This document shows, in pieces, positions 1-6,877 of a stretch of 18,067 nucleotides of DNA (positions within the stretch are counted from its first letter, which is position 1; the number at the start of each line of letters is the position of its first letter). The position numbers and the translations under genes are program-made. The notes under the pieces are model-generated. The model was not told the DNA's origin. It made no database searches and saw only the letters and a program-made list of their open reading frames with translations. Source of the stretch: CAZHBA01 sp964530225 (lineage in GTDB: Bacteria > Pseudomonadota > Alphaproteobacteria > UBA6615); contig CAZHBA010000126.1 of NCBI GenBank assembly GCA_964530225.1, forward strand, positions 1 to 18,067. The letters run 5' to 3'.

Positions 1-438
1 TTCTGCGGCACTGATCCGGTTACGGTTGCCCTCGAACTCGAATTCGGTACTGAACACCTTTTTCGCCAAAATTTTGCCATTGCGGTTGCCAATGGCGACG
101 TAATAGCTGAACTTTCCCTCACGGGTATTGTCAGCGGGTCCGCGGATTGCTTCGAAAAACAACTGTAGATCGACAATGACCTTGCCTATACGTTCTGGTT
201 TCAGATCGGTCTCACACGACCCGTCGAACTGGTCGATACGGGCATCAAGCACGACATCGGTCAGATCGCGCCCCGCTCCGGGCCGAAATGCTGTCAGTTC
301 GGCGGTGTCTTTGACTATGACAATATTCGGACACGCCGGCGCAGTCGCTGATTCCTCGGACGAGCAGGCCGCCATGGTGAACATCGCCAGTACGCTAAAT
401 ACACTGCCTCGGGCGGTAGGAAATCGTCTTATGGTCAA
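1..438 (-). CDS. Putative lipoprotein, 3' end cut by window edge
   Basis: An open frame runs leftward off the window, giving 146 codons with no stop. I place the start at a TTG (438-436), because an in-frame TGA lies at 456-454 and a start at the first ATG would remove the positively charged n-region. The N-terminus then reads as a type II signal peptide: basic residues (Arg4, Arg5), a hydrophobic stretch, and a lipobox-like Met-Ala-Ala-Cys ending at Cys25, followed by a Ser/Glu-rich linker. Methionine at -3 is less usual than leucine. The mature part looks like a beta-rich periplasmic domain; I do not recognise its family. It begins 15 bp after the CDGSH gene stop, so the two are probably co-transcribed. 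The start codon and the lipoprotein assignment are inferences. Confidence 0.6.
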   Translation of the reverse strand, partial: MTIRRFPTARGSVFSVLAMFTMAACSSEESATAPACPNIVIVKDTAELTAFRPGAGRDLTDVVLDARIDQFDGSCETDLKPERIGKVIVDLQLFFEAIRGPADNTREGKFSYYVAIGNRNGKILAKKVFSTEFEFEGNRNRISAAE

Positions 439-453
439 AACAGATCTAACTTT

Positions 454-693
454 TCAAAGGGTGTTGTGGGTGCCGTCGCATTCCGGCCGGTTACCTGTTT
501 GTTTACAGCAACAGAAATAGATTGTCTGCGACGTATCAGTTTCGAACATAACCGGTGAAAACTCGGTCCCTTTATGTGCGCTATCACAAAAAGGCTGTTT
601 TTTGCTATGGCCGCACATGCACCACCAGTATTTGCGCCCAGGTATGACATCGATAGCTATAGGCTCCTTTTGGGCAATTTTGCCGGTCGACAT
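454..693 (-). CDS. Double CDGSH iron-sulfur domain protein
   Basis: This 79-residue protein carries two complete CDGSH iron-sulfur motifs of the form C-x-C-x2-(S/T)-x3-P-x-C-D-x-x-H. The first uses Cys25, Cys27, Cys36 and His40; the second uses Cys61, Cys63, Cys72 and His76. In this family each three-Cys one-His set binds a redox-active [2Fe-2S] cluster. Bacterial two-motif members are small soluble proteins of poorly known role, usually linked to Fe-S, redox or electron transfer. There is no signal peptide, so it is presumably cytoplasmic. The ATG is well supported by a GGAGG ribosome binding site (703-707) 9 bp upstream. It is transcribed divergently from ispH, also an Fe-S enzyme gene, and is followed by the lipoprotein gene. 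Confidence 0.9.
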   Translation of the reverse strand: MSTGKIAQKEPIAIDVIPGRKYWWCMCGHSKKQPFCDSAHKGTEFSPVMFETDTSQTIYFCCCKQTGNRPECDGTHNTL

Positions 694-720
694 TACGCTA
701 TTCCTCCACGCCTTGCATGC

Positions 721-813
721 GGCTGTGGTGCTAGGATATTAGGTTGCAACCGACGCCGCGAAAGGCCAGAAACTTAGTAGAGGCGCACAGCCAGAACAAG
801 CGCCACCACAGCC
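721..813. repeat. 10-bp inverted repeat in the divergent CDGSH/ispH region
   Basis: GGCTGTGGTG at 721-730 is matched exactly by its reverse complement at 804-813. The arms lie about 28 bp upstream of the CDGSH start and 18 bp upstream of the ispH ATG, so each gene has one copy just before it in the same orientation relative to its own start. This could be a shared regulatory element. It could also be chance in GC-rich DNA. I see no strong -35/-10 pair to anchor it. Confidence 0.3.
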
Positions 814-831
814 ATCGAACCCGTGAGAACC

Positions 832-1776
832 ATGACGAACCCACCGCTGAACATCTTGCTCGCCAGTCCACGCGGATTCTGCGCCGGGGTCGACAGGGCG
901 ATCCAGATTGTCGAAACCGCGCTGGAGCGATACGGAGCACCGATCTACGTACGCCACGAGATCGTCCACAACCGCCACGTGGTAGCGGATTTGGAAAGCA
1001 AAGGCGCGGTCTTCGTCGACGAGCTCGACGAAGTGCCGGAAGCCGGGCGGGTCATTTTCTCCGCTCACGGCGTGCCGAAGACAGTTCCGGTCGAAGCCGA
1101 GCGGCGTCAGCTGTTCTATGTTGACGCCACCTGTCCGCTGGTCAGCAAGGTGCATAACGAGGCGCTACATCAACACAAGGCCGATAATCAAATTATATTG
1201 ATCGGACATGACGGCCACCCCGAGGTGGTCGGCACCATGGGTCAATTGCCGGCAGGCGCCATCTCGCTAGTCGAAAAAGAAGACGATGTCGCCAATCTCA
1301 ATGTTCCCGACCCTAGCAAGCTCGCCCTGGTGACACAGACGACGCTATCGGTCGACGATACGGCCAATATCGTTGCCACCCTCAGACAACGTTTTCCCAA
1401 AATCGTCACGCCACGCTCGGAAGACATCTGCTATGCGACGACAAACCGCCAGAATGCAGTGAAGGAAATCGCCGGGCAGTGCGACGTGATTGTGGTTATT
1501 GGCGCGCCAAATTCGTCCAATTCGAACCGGCTGGTCGAAGTCGCGTTACGCGCCGGGTGCCCGGGCGCATTTCTCGTCGAGCACACCGAATCGATGAATT
1601 GGGGCCACCTTGCCCCTCACATGACGTTGGGAATTTCCGCTGGCGCCTCGGCACCGGAACAACTGGTGGCAGAATTTATCGATGCCTGTAGCGCACGTTT
1701 CACCGTGGCCATCGAAGAGATTTCGGTGCGCCAGGAAGATGTGAACTTCAATCTGCCACGCACGCTCGTTGCCTGA
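832..1776 (+). CDS. ispH: 4-hydroxy-3-methylbut-2-enyl diphosphate reductase (IspH/LytB)
   Basis: IspH catalyses the last step of the MEP pathway, reducing HMBPP to IPP and DMAPP with a [4Fe-4S] cluster in the cytoplasm. The three conserved cluster cysteines are present: Cys17 in the N-terminal RGFCAGVDRA motif, Cys101 in DATCPLVSKVH, and Cys200 in DICYATTNRQ. The family's TQTTLS and GAPNSSNSNRL motifs are also there. The length is 314 residues, normal for the family. I prefer the ATG at 832 over the in-frame GTG at 823, because homologues start with a short lead before the PRGFC motif; neither has a clear ribosome binding site. It is the first gene of an ispH-thrB-rnhA run, with 5 bp to thrB. 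Confidence 0.96.
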   Translation: MTNPPLNILLASPRGFCAGVDRAIQIVETALERYGAPIYVRHEIVHNRHVVADLESKGAVFVDELDEVPEAGRVIFSAHGVPKTVPVEAERRQLFYVDATCPLVSKVHNEALHQHKADNQIILIGHDGHPEVVGTMGQLPAGAISLVEKEDDVANLNVPDPSKLALVTQTTLSVDDTANIVATLRQRFPKIVTPRSEDICYATTNRQNAVKEIAGQCDVIVVIGAPNSSNSNRLVEVALRAGCPGAFLVEHTESMNWGHLAPHMTLGISAGASAPEQLVAEFIDACSARFTVAIEEISVRQEDVNFNLPRTLVA

Positions 1777-1781
1777 ACAAC

Positions 1782-2780
1782 ATGGCCGTCTACACAGAAG
1801 TTTCCGACGAGGAACTGCAAGATTTCGCCGCCCAGTACGATTTGGGCGAGGTGGTTTCGTGCAAAGGCATCGCCGAAGGGGTCGAGAACACCAACTATCT
1901 GCTCCAGACTTTACCCGCCGGCGGTGGCGCGCCCGATAGCTATATTCTGACCTTGTACGAAAAACGGGTTAGTCCGGAAGACTTGCCATTTTTTCTGGGA
2001 TTGCTGGAACATCTGGCGGCGCACGGGATTACCTGCCCAACCCCAATTCACGGGTGCGACGGTGCCGCCCTGCGCCAACTGTGCGGCAAACCGGCGGTCA
2101 TCGTGTCGTTCCTATCCGGCATGTGGCCCAAGCACGGCACGCCGCAACAGTGTGCCGCCCTGGGTACGGCGCTGGCGCAAATGCACGTCGCCGGCGCCGA
2201 TTTCGACATGCACCGCGCCAACGATATGTCGATTGATGGCTGGCGCAAGCTGCTCGACGCATCACGCGCCCGCGCCCACGAAATCCAGTCCGACCTGGCT
2301 AAAACATTGTCGGCTGAGCTGGACTATTTGTCGGCCAGCTGGCCGCAAGATTTACCCAAGGGGATTATCCATGCCGACCTGTTTCCCGACAATGTCTTCT
2401 TTCTCGGCGACCAGCTGTCGGGACTGATCGATTTTTACTTCGCCTGCGACGATTTCTTAACCTACGACTTGGCGATCTGTCTGAACGCCTGGTGCTTCGA
2501 GGCCGATGGTAGTTTCAACATCACCAAGGCGCGCTCGCTGTTACGCCACTACGCCGAAGTGCGCCCGCTCAATACGGCCGAATTCGCCGCCTTACCGTTA
2601 CTGGCGCGCGGCAGCGCGCTGCGCTTTCTGCTCACGCGACTCTACGACAAACTACACCATGACGAAAGTGCGCTGGTGCAGCCCAAGGACCCCTTGGAAT
2701 TTCTGGTCCGGCTGCGTTTTCACCAGCAGGTCGAAGGCCCCGGCGCCTATGGGCTCGACGAAGAATTGGCGGGCGCATGA
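1782..2780 (+). CDS. thrB: Homoserine kinase, choline-kinase fold type
   Basis: ThrB phosphorylates homoserine to O-phosphohomoserine, the substrate of threonine synthase. This is the alternative form with the aminoglycoside phosphotransferase/choline kinase fold, common in alphaproteobacteria, not the GHMP-kinase form of E. coli. The sequence shows the N-terminal GIAEGVENTNYL signature (residues 29-40), the catalytic loop HADLFPDNVFF (His197, Asp199, Asn204) and the metal-binding Asp217 in LIDFYF. The 332-residue length is close to family members. It starts 5 bp after ispH ends and overlaps rnhA by 4 bp (ATGA), indicating translational coupling. Its pathway partner thrC lies on the other strand at about 10-11.4 kb. 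Confidence 0.95.
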   Translation: MAVYTEVSDEELQDFAAQYDLGEVVSCKGIAEGVENTNYLLQTLPAGGGAPDSYILTLYEKRVSPEDLPFFLGLLEHLAAHGITCPTPIHGCDGAALRQLCGKPAVIVSFLSGMWPKHGTPQQCAALGTALAQMHVAGADFDMHRANDMSIDGWRKLLDASRARAHEIQSDLAKTLSAELDYLSASWPQDLPKGIIHADLFPDNVFFLGDQLSGLIDFYFACDDFLTYDLAICLNAWCFEADGSFNITKARSLLRHYAEVRPLNTAEFAALPLLARGSALRFLLTRLYDKLHHDESALVQPKDPLEFLVRLRFHQQVEGPGAYGLDEELAGA

Positions 2781-3235
2781 GCGAATTACCCATCATCGAT
2801 ATTTACACCGACGGCGCCTGCTCGGGAAATCCCGGCCCCGGTGGCTGGGGCGCCTTACTGCGCTACAACGAACATGAAAACGAATTGTTGGGTGGCGAAA
2901 TGGAGACCACCAACAACCGCATGGAAATAACCGCCGCGATTATGGCGCTGGAAAGCCTCAAGCGGCAGGCGCACGTAAATATCTACACCGACAGCACCTA
3001 TCTGCGCGACGGTATCACCAAGTGGATCCATAACTGGAAGGCCAACGGCTGGAAAACGGCGGCCAAGAAGCCGGTTAAAAACGTCGACTTATGGCAGCGC
3101 CTGGAAGAGGCCATCTCCCACCACGACGTCCATTGGCACTGGATCAAAGGCCACGCCGGCCATCCAGAGAACGAACGCGCCGATATGTTGGCGACGCTCG
3201 CCCTGTGCCAAAAACGTGACGCTTCAATTTTATAA
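2777..3235 (+). CDS. rnhA: Ribonuclease HI
   Basis: RNase HI cuts the RNA strand of RNA-DNA hybrids, removing R-loops and primers in the cytoplasm. The catalytic set is complete: Asp12 in YTDGACSGNPG, Glu50 in NNRMEITAA, Asp72 in YTDSTYLRDGI and Asp136 in ENERADMLA, with the active-site His126 in the GHAGH loop. The basic handle region is present around residues 85-101 (Trp and Lys rich). At 152 residues it matches the single-domain bacterial enzyme. The start overlaps the thrB stop, so it depends on the ispH-thrB transcript. It is the last gene of the operon; a convergent peroxiredoxin gene follows. Confidence 0.97.
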   Translation: MSELPIIDIYTDGACSGNPGPGGWGALLRYNEHENELLGGEMETTNNRMEITAAIMALESLKRQAHVNIYTDSTYLRDGITKWIHNWKANGWKTAAKKPVKNVDLWQRLEEAISHHDVHWHWIKGHAGHPENERADMLATLALCQKRDASIL

Positions 3236-3290
3236 GGCGAATTCTTTTTTATCCCCGTCCCCCCTTGAGGGAAGAGAGGGAGGGTTGATC

Positions 3291-3322
3291 TGATCCAATT
3301 GGATCAAATACCAGAAATCTGG
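3291..3322. repeat. Two adjacent short palindromes between convergent rnhA and peroxiredoxin genes
   Basis: TGATCCAATTGGATCA (3291-3306) is a perfect 16-bp palindrome. CCAGAAATCTGG (3311-3322) is a perfect repeat with 5-bp arms that abuts the peroxiredoxin stop codon. They lie in the 87-bp gap between two convergent genes, so transcription termination from either side is possible. Neither has a classic GC-rich stem with a T-run, so an intrinsic terminator is not demonstrated. A run of T (TTTTTT, 3245-3250) just after rnhA lacks a clear stem before it. Confidence 0.35.
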
Positions 3323-3805
3323 TTAGAGTTTTTCGAGGACGCTTTCCGCCGATGTGGCGCCGAAATCACCCGCCCCGTCGATCATCAATTCGCTCACGAT
3401 GCCGTCGTCGACGATCATGGCGAAGCGCTGACTGCGGATACCAAGGCCCCTCTCGTTAAGGTCGAGTTCGAGACCTAACGCATTAGCGTATTTGGCCGAT
3501 CCGTCAGCCAGCATCAATACCGCATTGCCTACATTCTGATCCTTGCCCCAAGCTTCCATGACGAACGGATCATTGACCGCCATGCAAGCGATGGTGTCGA
3601 CACCCTTCGCCTTGATCGCGTCAGCCTGCTGGACAAAACCCGGTAGGTGCTTGGCCGAACATGTCGGCGTAAACGCACCGGGCACCGAAAACAGCACGAC
3701 CTTTTTGCCGCTAAACAGCTCGTCCGTTGTAACCGGGTTGATGCCGTCTACCGTTTTATGACCCAACGCCCCCACAGGAACTTTGTCACCCACGTTGATA
3801 GCCAT
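3323..3805 (-). CDS. Peroxiredoxin, Prx5/AhpE-like redoxin family
   Basis: This is a thiol peroxidase that reduces hydrogen peroxide and organic peroxides. The Prx5-type active-site motif PGAFTPTCS carries the peroxidatic Cys49, and a second cysteine, Cys74, lies in the IACMAVND segment. The typical arginine is in RSQRFAMIVDDG. The 160-residue length fits single-domain Prx5 members, which often rely on glutaredoxin or thioredoxin. There is no signal peptide, so it is cytoplasmic. The frame could be extended by 7 codons, but I place the start at 3805 because an AGGAGG ribosome binding site (3812-3817) sits 6 bp upstream of that ATG. It lies downstream of scsB on the same strand, 149 bp away, so it may have its own promoter. 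Confidence 0.93.
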   Translation of the reverse strand: MAINVGDKVPVGALGHKTVDGINPVTTDELFSGKKVVLFSVPGAFTPTCSAKHLPGFVQQADAIKAKGVDTIACMAVNDPFVMEAWGKDQNVGNAVLMLADGSAKYANALGLELDLNERGLGIRSQRFAMIVDDGIVSELMIDGAGDFGATSAESVLEKL

Positions 3806-3811
3806 TGTTCT

Positions 3812-3817
3812 CCTCCT
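3812..3817 (-). promoter_or_regulatory. Strong ribosome binding site deciding the peroxiredoxin start
   Basis: A perfect AGGAGG on the minus strand lies 6 bp before the ATG at 3805-3803. It overlaps the codons that a longer reading frame (start 3826) would use, and so favours the shorter protein. Confidence 0.8.
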
Positions 3818-3954
3818 CTCTAACATTGAAACACGTTAATTCGAAACCAGCCCACGACACGAGCGACGCCAACGCGACCACCCGAGGGAGTTTCAGTTAA
3901 AAGATAAAACTGTTGGCGGAATATTCCAGCCCGCGCCGGTTAATTAAGCGCGAA

Positions 3955-6117
3955 TTAGTTAGCCGTGGCGACGTTGGCGCTGAAGCCAGCCTTACCGAGC
4001 CCGGCAAATACGGCGTCATTGCTCAGCAATTCCGGCAGCACGACACCGCTCGGCGAGTTGTGTCCGTAGATCACGTTGAACGGAATACCGAAGCGATTAA
4101 AGCTGGCTAAATAATTGGCAATCTGCTCGCTTGGTTTGGTCCAGTCGGCCCGCATTCTAATAACTTTTGGGTTATTGAGCACCACAGCAACATCGCCAAC
4201 TTCGAGCACCCGTTTTTTGTTCACTTGGCAGGTAATGCACCATTTGGCCGTGACGTCGACGAACACTATATTACCGGAGGCGACCAGCTGCGGGATGGCC
4301 TGACGGTCGAACGGCACCCAGTACGATGTAACCGCCGACGGCGCATCGTCGCCATTGAGGTTCAACGTCGACAAGGTCGCCGGAGTGACAAAAGCACCAG
4401 CGATGATAATAACGATCGCCGCCGGCACCGCGCGCACCATGGCAGGCGTTACGTAACGGCGAACTGCAAACAACAGAGCGATGACAGCCATCAATGCGCC
4501 AACGACGAACGCCGCCGACGCAGAAACCTGGTAGCGCATCACCGACAACAGCCACACCGCCGTCGCCACCAGAGCTAGCGCAAGGAATTTTTTTAGCCAG
4601 TCCATCCACGGTCCGGGCTTCGGCAGTTTGGTTGCCAGCGCTGGAAATAGGGCCACGAGAATGAACGGCAGCGCCATACCGACGCCCAGCGCGGCAAATA
4701 CCGCATAGATCTCGTTCGCCCCGCGGCTCAGTGCAAAACCGATCGACGTACCCAGGAACGGCGCCGTACACGGCGTGGCCAGCAAGGTGGCGAAGGCACC
4801 TTGGAAGAAGTTACCGGTCAGCGAGGTACCACCGCTCGCCTTGTCCACCACATCCAAGACACGGCCCAGCAGGTTGATCTCAAACAGTCCCCACATGTTA
4901 GCGGCGAACAGAGTCAGAATCACCACGATGGCGATGATGAATAACGGCTGCTGGAATTGGATGCCCCAGCCGACGGCTAAACCCGCCGCTTTAACACCTA
5001 CAGCCAACGTCGCCAGAGCAAGGAACGAGACAATGATCCCCACCGTCGTCGCCAAAAAACCGAGCCGGACTTGCTTCGGGTCGCCGGCGTCGTGGCTGAC
5101 CACCGAAAGCAGTTTGATTGAGAGCACCGGCAGGACGCACGGCATCAAGTTCAAGATCAAACCACCAATCAAAGCCAGACCGATAATCGACAACAATGTA
5201 AAGTAGTGCATCGCCGCGCCATCAATGGCGAGCGGCCCGGGCACCGGGGTCACTTGCGTTTCCATACTGCGGGCACCGTCGAACAGGGTCAACATCACCG
5301 GTTGGGCGGTCAGGTCGACCGCCGCGCCCTCGCCGAAAATGTCCTCAGCATTCATCCGCGCTAGCAACAACATACCACCGTCGGTTATCTCGAATTCGGG
5401 CTTGGTGAAAGCGTGATCCTCAAAACCTTCGATCAAAAGGTCGGGATTGATGAACGGAACCGAGCCGCGAAACGCTACTTCGAGCAGCGGCTTGGTGTTC
5501 GATCCGCTAACCGAAGCGGCCTCGAACGTCAGACCAACGCCAGTGCCGTCACCGGGGACCCGGGCACGATATTGATTGATTAAATCTGCGTGATCGGACG
5601 GCGTCGCCGGACCGTCCGGCAAATCGAGCGATACGCTCATCGTATGAGGAATGCAAACATCGGCGCAAATCAACATGTCGACGCGGGCGCGCAGCGCTGC
5701 TGGCTCACCAGGACGCTCGAGTACGACGTCGACGGGAAAGACCACCTCTTTGCTGTAGCCGAACGTCTCTAGATCGTAATACTGAAAGCGGGCTGGAATC
5801 GGCCAGCGAAACGCCGTCGAGGCAACGTTGGTGCTGCCGGTAAAGTCGATCTGCGGGGGAATACCAGCATCGCCAGGCGAGCGCCAATGGGCCTTCCAAC
5901 CCGGCTGTAACCTAACTTCCATCCCGAGTAAAATAGCGTCGAGTTCGCCGACAGCCATGATCGCGGCAATCAGCCGCACATCGGCCTTCGGACCACTCTC
6001 CCACTCGCTTGCAGCTTCGCTACCATAGGCCAAATGTGGCAGGATGCCTGCTACTAGCAGGCCCAACAGGCCAAATTTTGCAATGGAAAATAGGCGTTTC
6101 AGCATAAAAATGTGCAC
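3955..6117 (-). CDS. ScsB/DsbD-family membrane thiol:disulfide reductase with C-terminal thioredoxin domain
   Basis: Proteins of this family carry electrons from cytoplasmic thioredoxin across the inner membrane to periplasmic thiol partners. The layout is complete: a signal peptide (basic start, hydrophobic to about residue 30, likely cleavage near AYG), a periplasmic DsbD-alpha-like domain (about 35-290) with Cys151 and Cys155 in CADVCIPH, a DsbD/CcdA-like membrane domain (about 305-580) with Cys327 in NLMPCVLPV and Cys450 in ATPCTAPFLG, and a periplasmic thioredoxin-like domain with Cys627/Cys630 in KWCITC. All three redox pairs are therefore present. The large alpha domain resembles ScsB more than E. 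coli DsbD. ATG codons at 6117 and 6105 are both possible; a GGGG-like site favours the first. Its partners are not certain: the neighbouring peroxiredoxin lacks a signal peptide. Confidence 0.9.
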   Translation of the reverse strand: MHIFMLKRLFSIAKFGLLGLLVAGILPHLAYGSEAASEWESGPKADVRLIAAIMAVGELDAILLGMEVRLQPGWKAHWRSPGDAGIPPQIDFTGSTNVASTAFRWPIPARFQYYDLETFGYSKEVVFPVDVVLERPGEPAALRARVDMLICADVCIPHTMSVSLDLPDGPATPSDHADLINQYRARVPGDGTGVGLTFEAASVSGSNTKPLLEVAFRGSVPFINPDLLIEGFEDHAFTKPEFEITDGGMLLLARMNAEDIFGEGAAVDLTAQPVMLTLFDGARSMETQVTPVPGPLAIDGAAMHYFTLLSIIGLALIGGLILNLMPCVLPVLSIKLLSVVSHDAGDPKQVRLGFLATTVGIIVSFLALATLAVGVKAAGLAVGWGIQFQQPLFIIAIVVILTLFAANMWGLFEINLLGRVLDVVDKASGGTSLTGNFFQGAFATLLATPCTAPFLGTSIGFALSRGANEIYAVFAALGVGMALPFILVALFPALATKLPKPGPWMDWLKKFLALALVATAVWLLSVMRYQVSASAAFVVGALMAVIALLFAVRRYVTPAMVRAVPAAIVIIIAGAFVTPATLSTLNLNGDDAPSAVTSYWVPFDRQAIPQLVASGNIVFVDVTAKWCITCQVNKKRVLEVGDVAVVLNNPKVIRMRADWTKPSEQIANYLASFNRFGIPFNVIYGHNSPSGVVLPELLSNDAVFAGLGKAGFSANVATAN

Positions 6118-6301
6118 AGCCCCGTATTTATTAGCCGAACGAATACCGATTTAGGGTTGATATATGGGTAATACGATGACGAAGTATAATGGTCGAATGA
6201 TCACCTTTTTGTCACAATCACGTGTCGGGATCACAGCTGTATATCACTTGCCCGTACCCTATGAACTGTTGAAATTTAAGACTTAATTAACGGTAACCGC
6301 G
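6118..6301. promoter_or_regulatory. Divergent promoter region of scsB and algH
   Basis: This 184-bp AT-rich gap separates two divergent genes and must hold promoters for both. A perfect plus-strand TATAAT lies at 6185-6190, and a minus-strand TATACT overlaps it. The candidate -35 elements I see (TTGATA at 6157-6162 for plus; GTGACA near 6211-6216 for minus) are 21-22 bp away, longer than the usual 17, so neither promoter is convincing. An ATCAC word recurs four times at 6199-6247, which could be a binding-site half or chance. Confidence 0.35.
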
Positions 6302-6877
6302 ATGCCAAATGATTTGTCAGATTCCGCTTACCTCGAAGGCCAGCTGCTGATCGCGATGCCGGCTATGGCCGACCCGCGCTTTGAGCGTTCAGTGATTTAT
6401 GTGTGCGCCCATAACCGCGAAGGCGCAATGGGTTTAGTGGTCAATAAATTGTTCGACGAAATCAATTTCGAAGAGCTTCTGACCCAGCTAGAAATTACCC
6501 TTAGCGATTCGTCACCACAACTGAGTATCCATTTTGGCGGACCGGTCGAAGCTCAACGAGGCTTCGTCCTGCACACGGCTGAATACACCGGCAAGGGTAC
6601 CGTCGCCGTCGACGAGCAAGTGGCGCTGACGGCGACACTCGACATCCTCAAAGAGCTCGCCAACGGCAGCAGCCCTAAAAACACCATGCTAGCGCTGGGT
6701 TATGCCGGATGGGGACCGGGTCAGTTGGAGGAAGAAATTAGCGATAATGCCTGGTTGCACGCACCGTTCAACGAGGACTTGGTATTCGACGGCGATGTCG
6801 ACACCAAATGGCAGCGCGCGATGAACAGCATCGGCGTCGACCCGTCGAGCCTATCGGGTGCCACCGGCCGCGCCTGA
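6302..6877 (+). CDS. YqgE/AlgH family protein
   Basis: This 191-residue protein belongs to the YqgE/AlgH family (UPF0301). The sequence has the typical start with YLEGQLLIAMPAM, then FERSVIYVCAHNREGAMGLVVN, the FGGPVEAQRGFVLH motif and the ALGYAGWGPGQLEEEI segment near residues 138-153. The family is widespread in proteobacteria; AlgH was named for an effect on alginate gene expression in Pseudomonas, but its biochemical role is not established. No signal peptide or membrane segment is seen. It is divergent from scsB. Its 3' end overlaps the last 27 bp of the convergent MFS gene. Confidence 0.93.
   Translation: MPNDLSDSAYLEGQLLIAMPAMADPRFERSVIYVCAHNREGAMGLVVNKLFDEINFEELLTQLEITLSDSSPQLSIHFGGPVEAQRGFVLHTAEYTGKGTVAVDEQVALTATLDILKELANGSSPKNTMLALGYAGWGPGQLEEEISDNAWLHAPFNEDLVFDGDVDTKWQRAMNSIGVDPSSLSGATGRA

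Noticed and set aside
128..520. A 130-codon plus-strand frame over the lipoprotein and the end of the CDGSH gene
   Set aside because: The minus-strand readings explain the region better, with a signal peptide on one side and a perfect double CDGSH protein on the other; this frame has no ribosome binding site or known motif.
2048..2427. Several overlapping frames inside thrB on both strands
   Set aside because: All are shadows; the thrB frame has complete kinase motifs and is coupled to genes on both sides.
3286..3307. The GATC-rich palindrome after rnhA as a methylation or phage attachment site
   Set aside because: No second copy, integrase or mobile gene is in the window; a 16-bp palindrome alone does not support an attachment site.
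4271..4771. A 166-codon minus-strand frame inside scsB
   Set aside because: It is a shifted-frame shadow of the ScsB membrane domain; its translation is rich in Arg, Gly and Cys and has no membrane pattern or motif.
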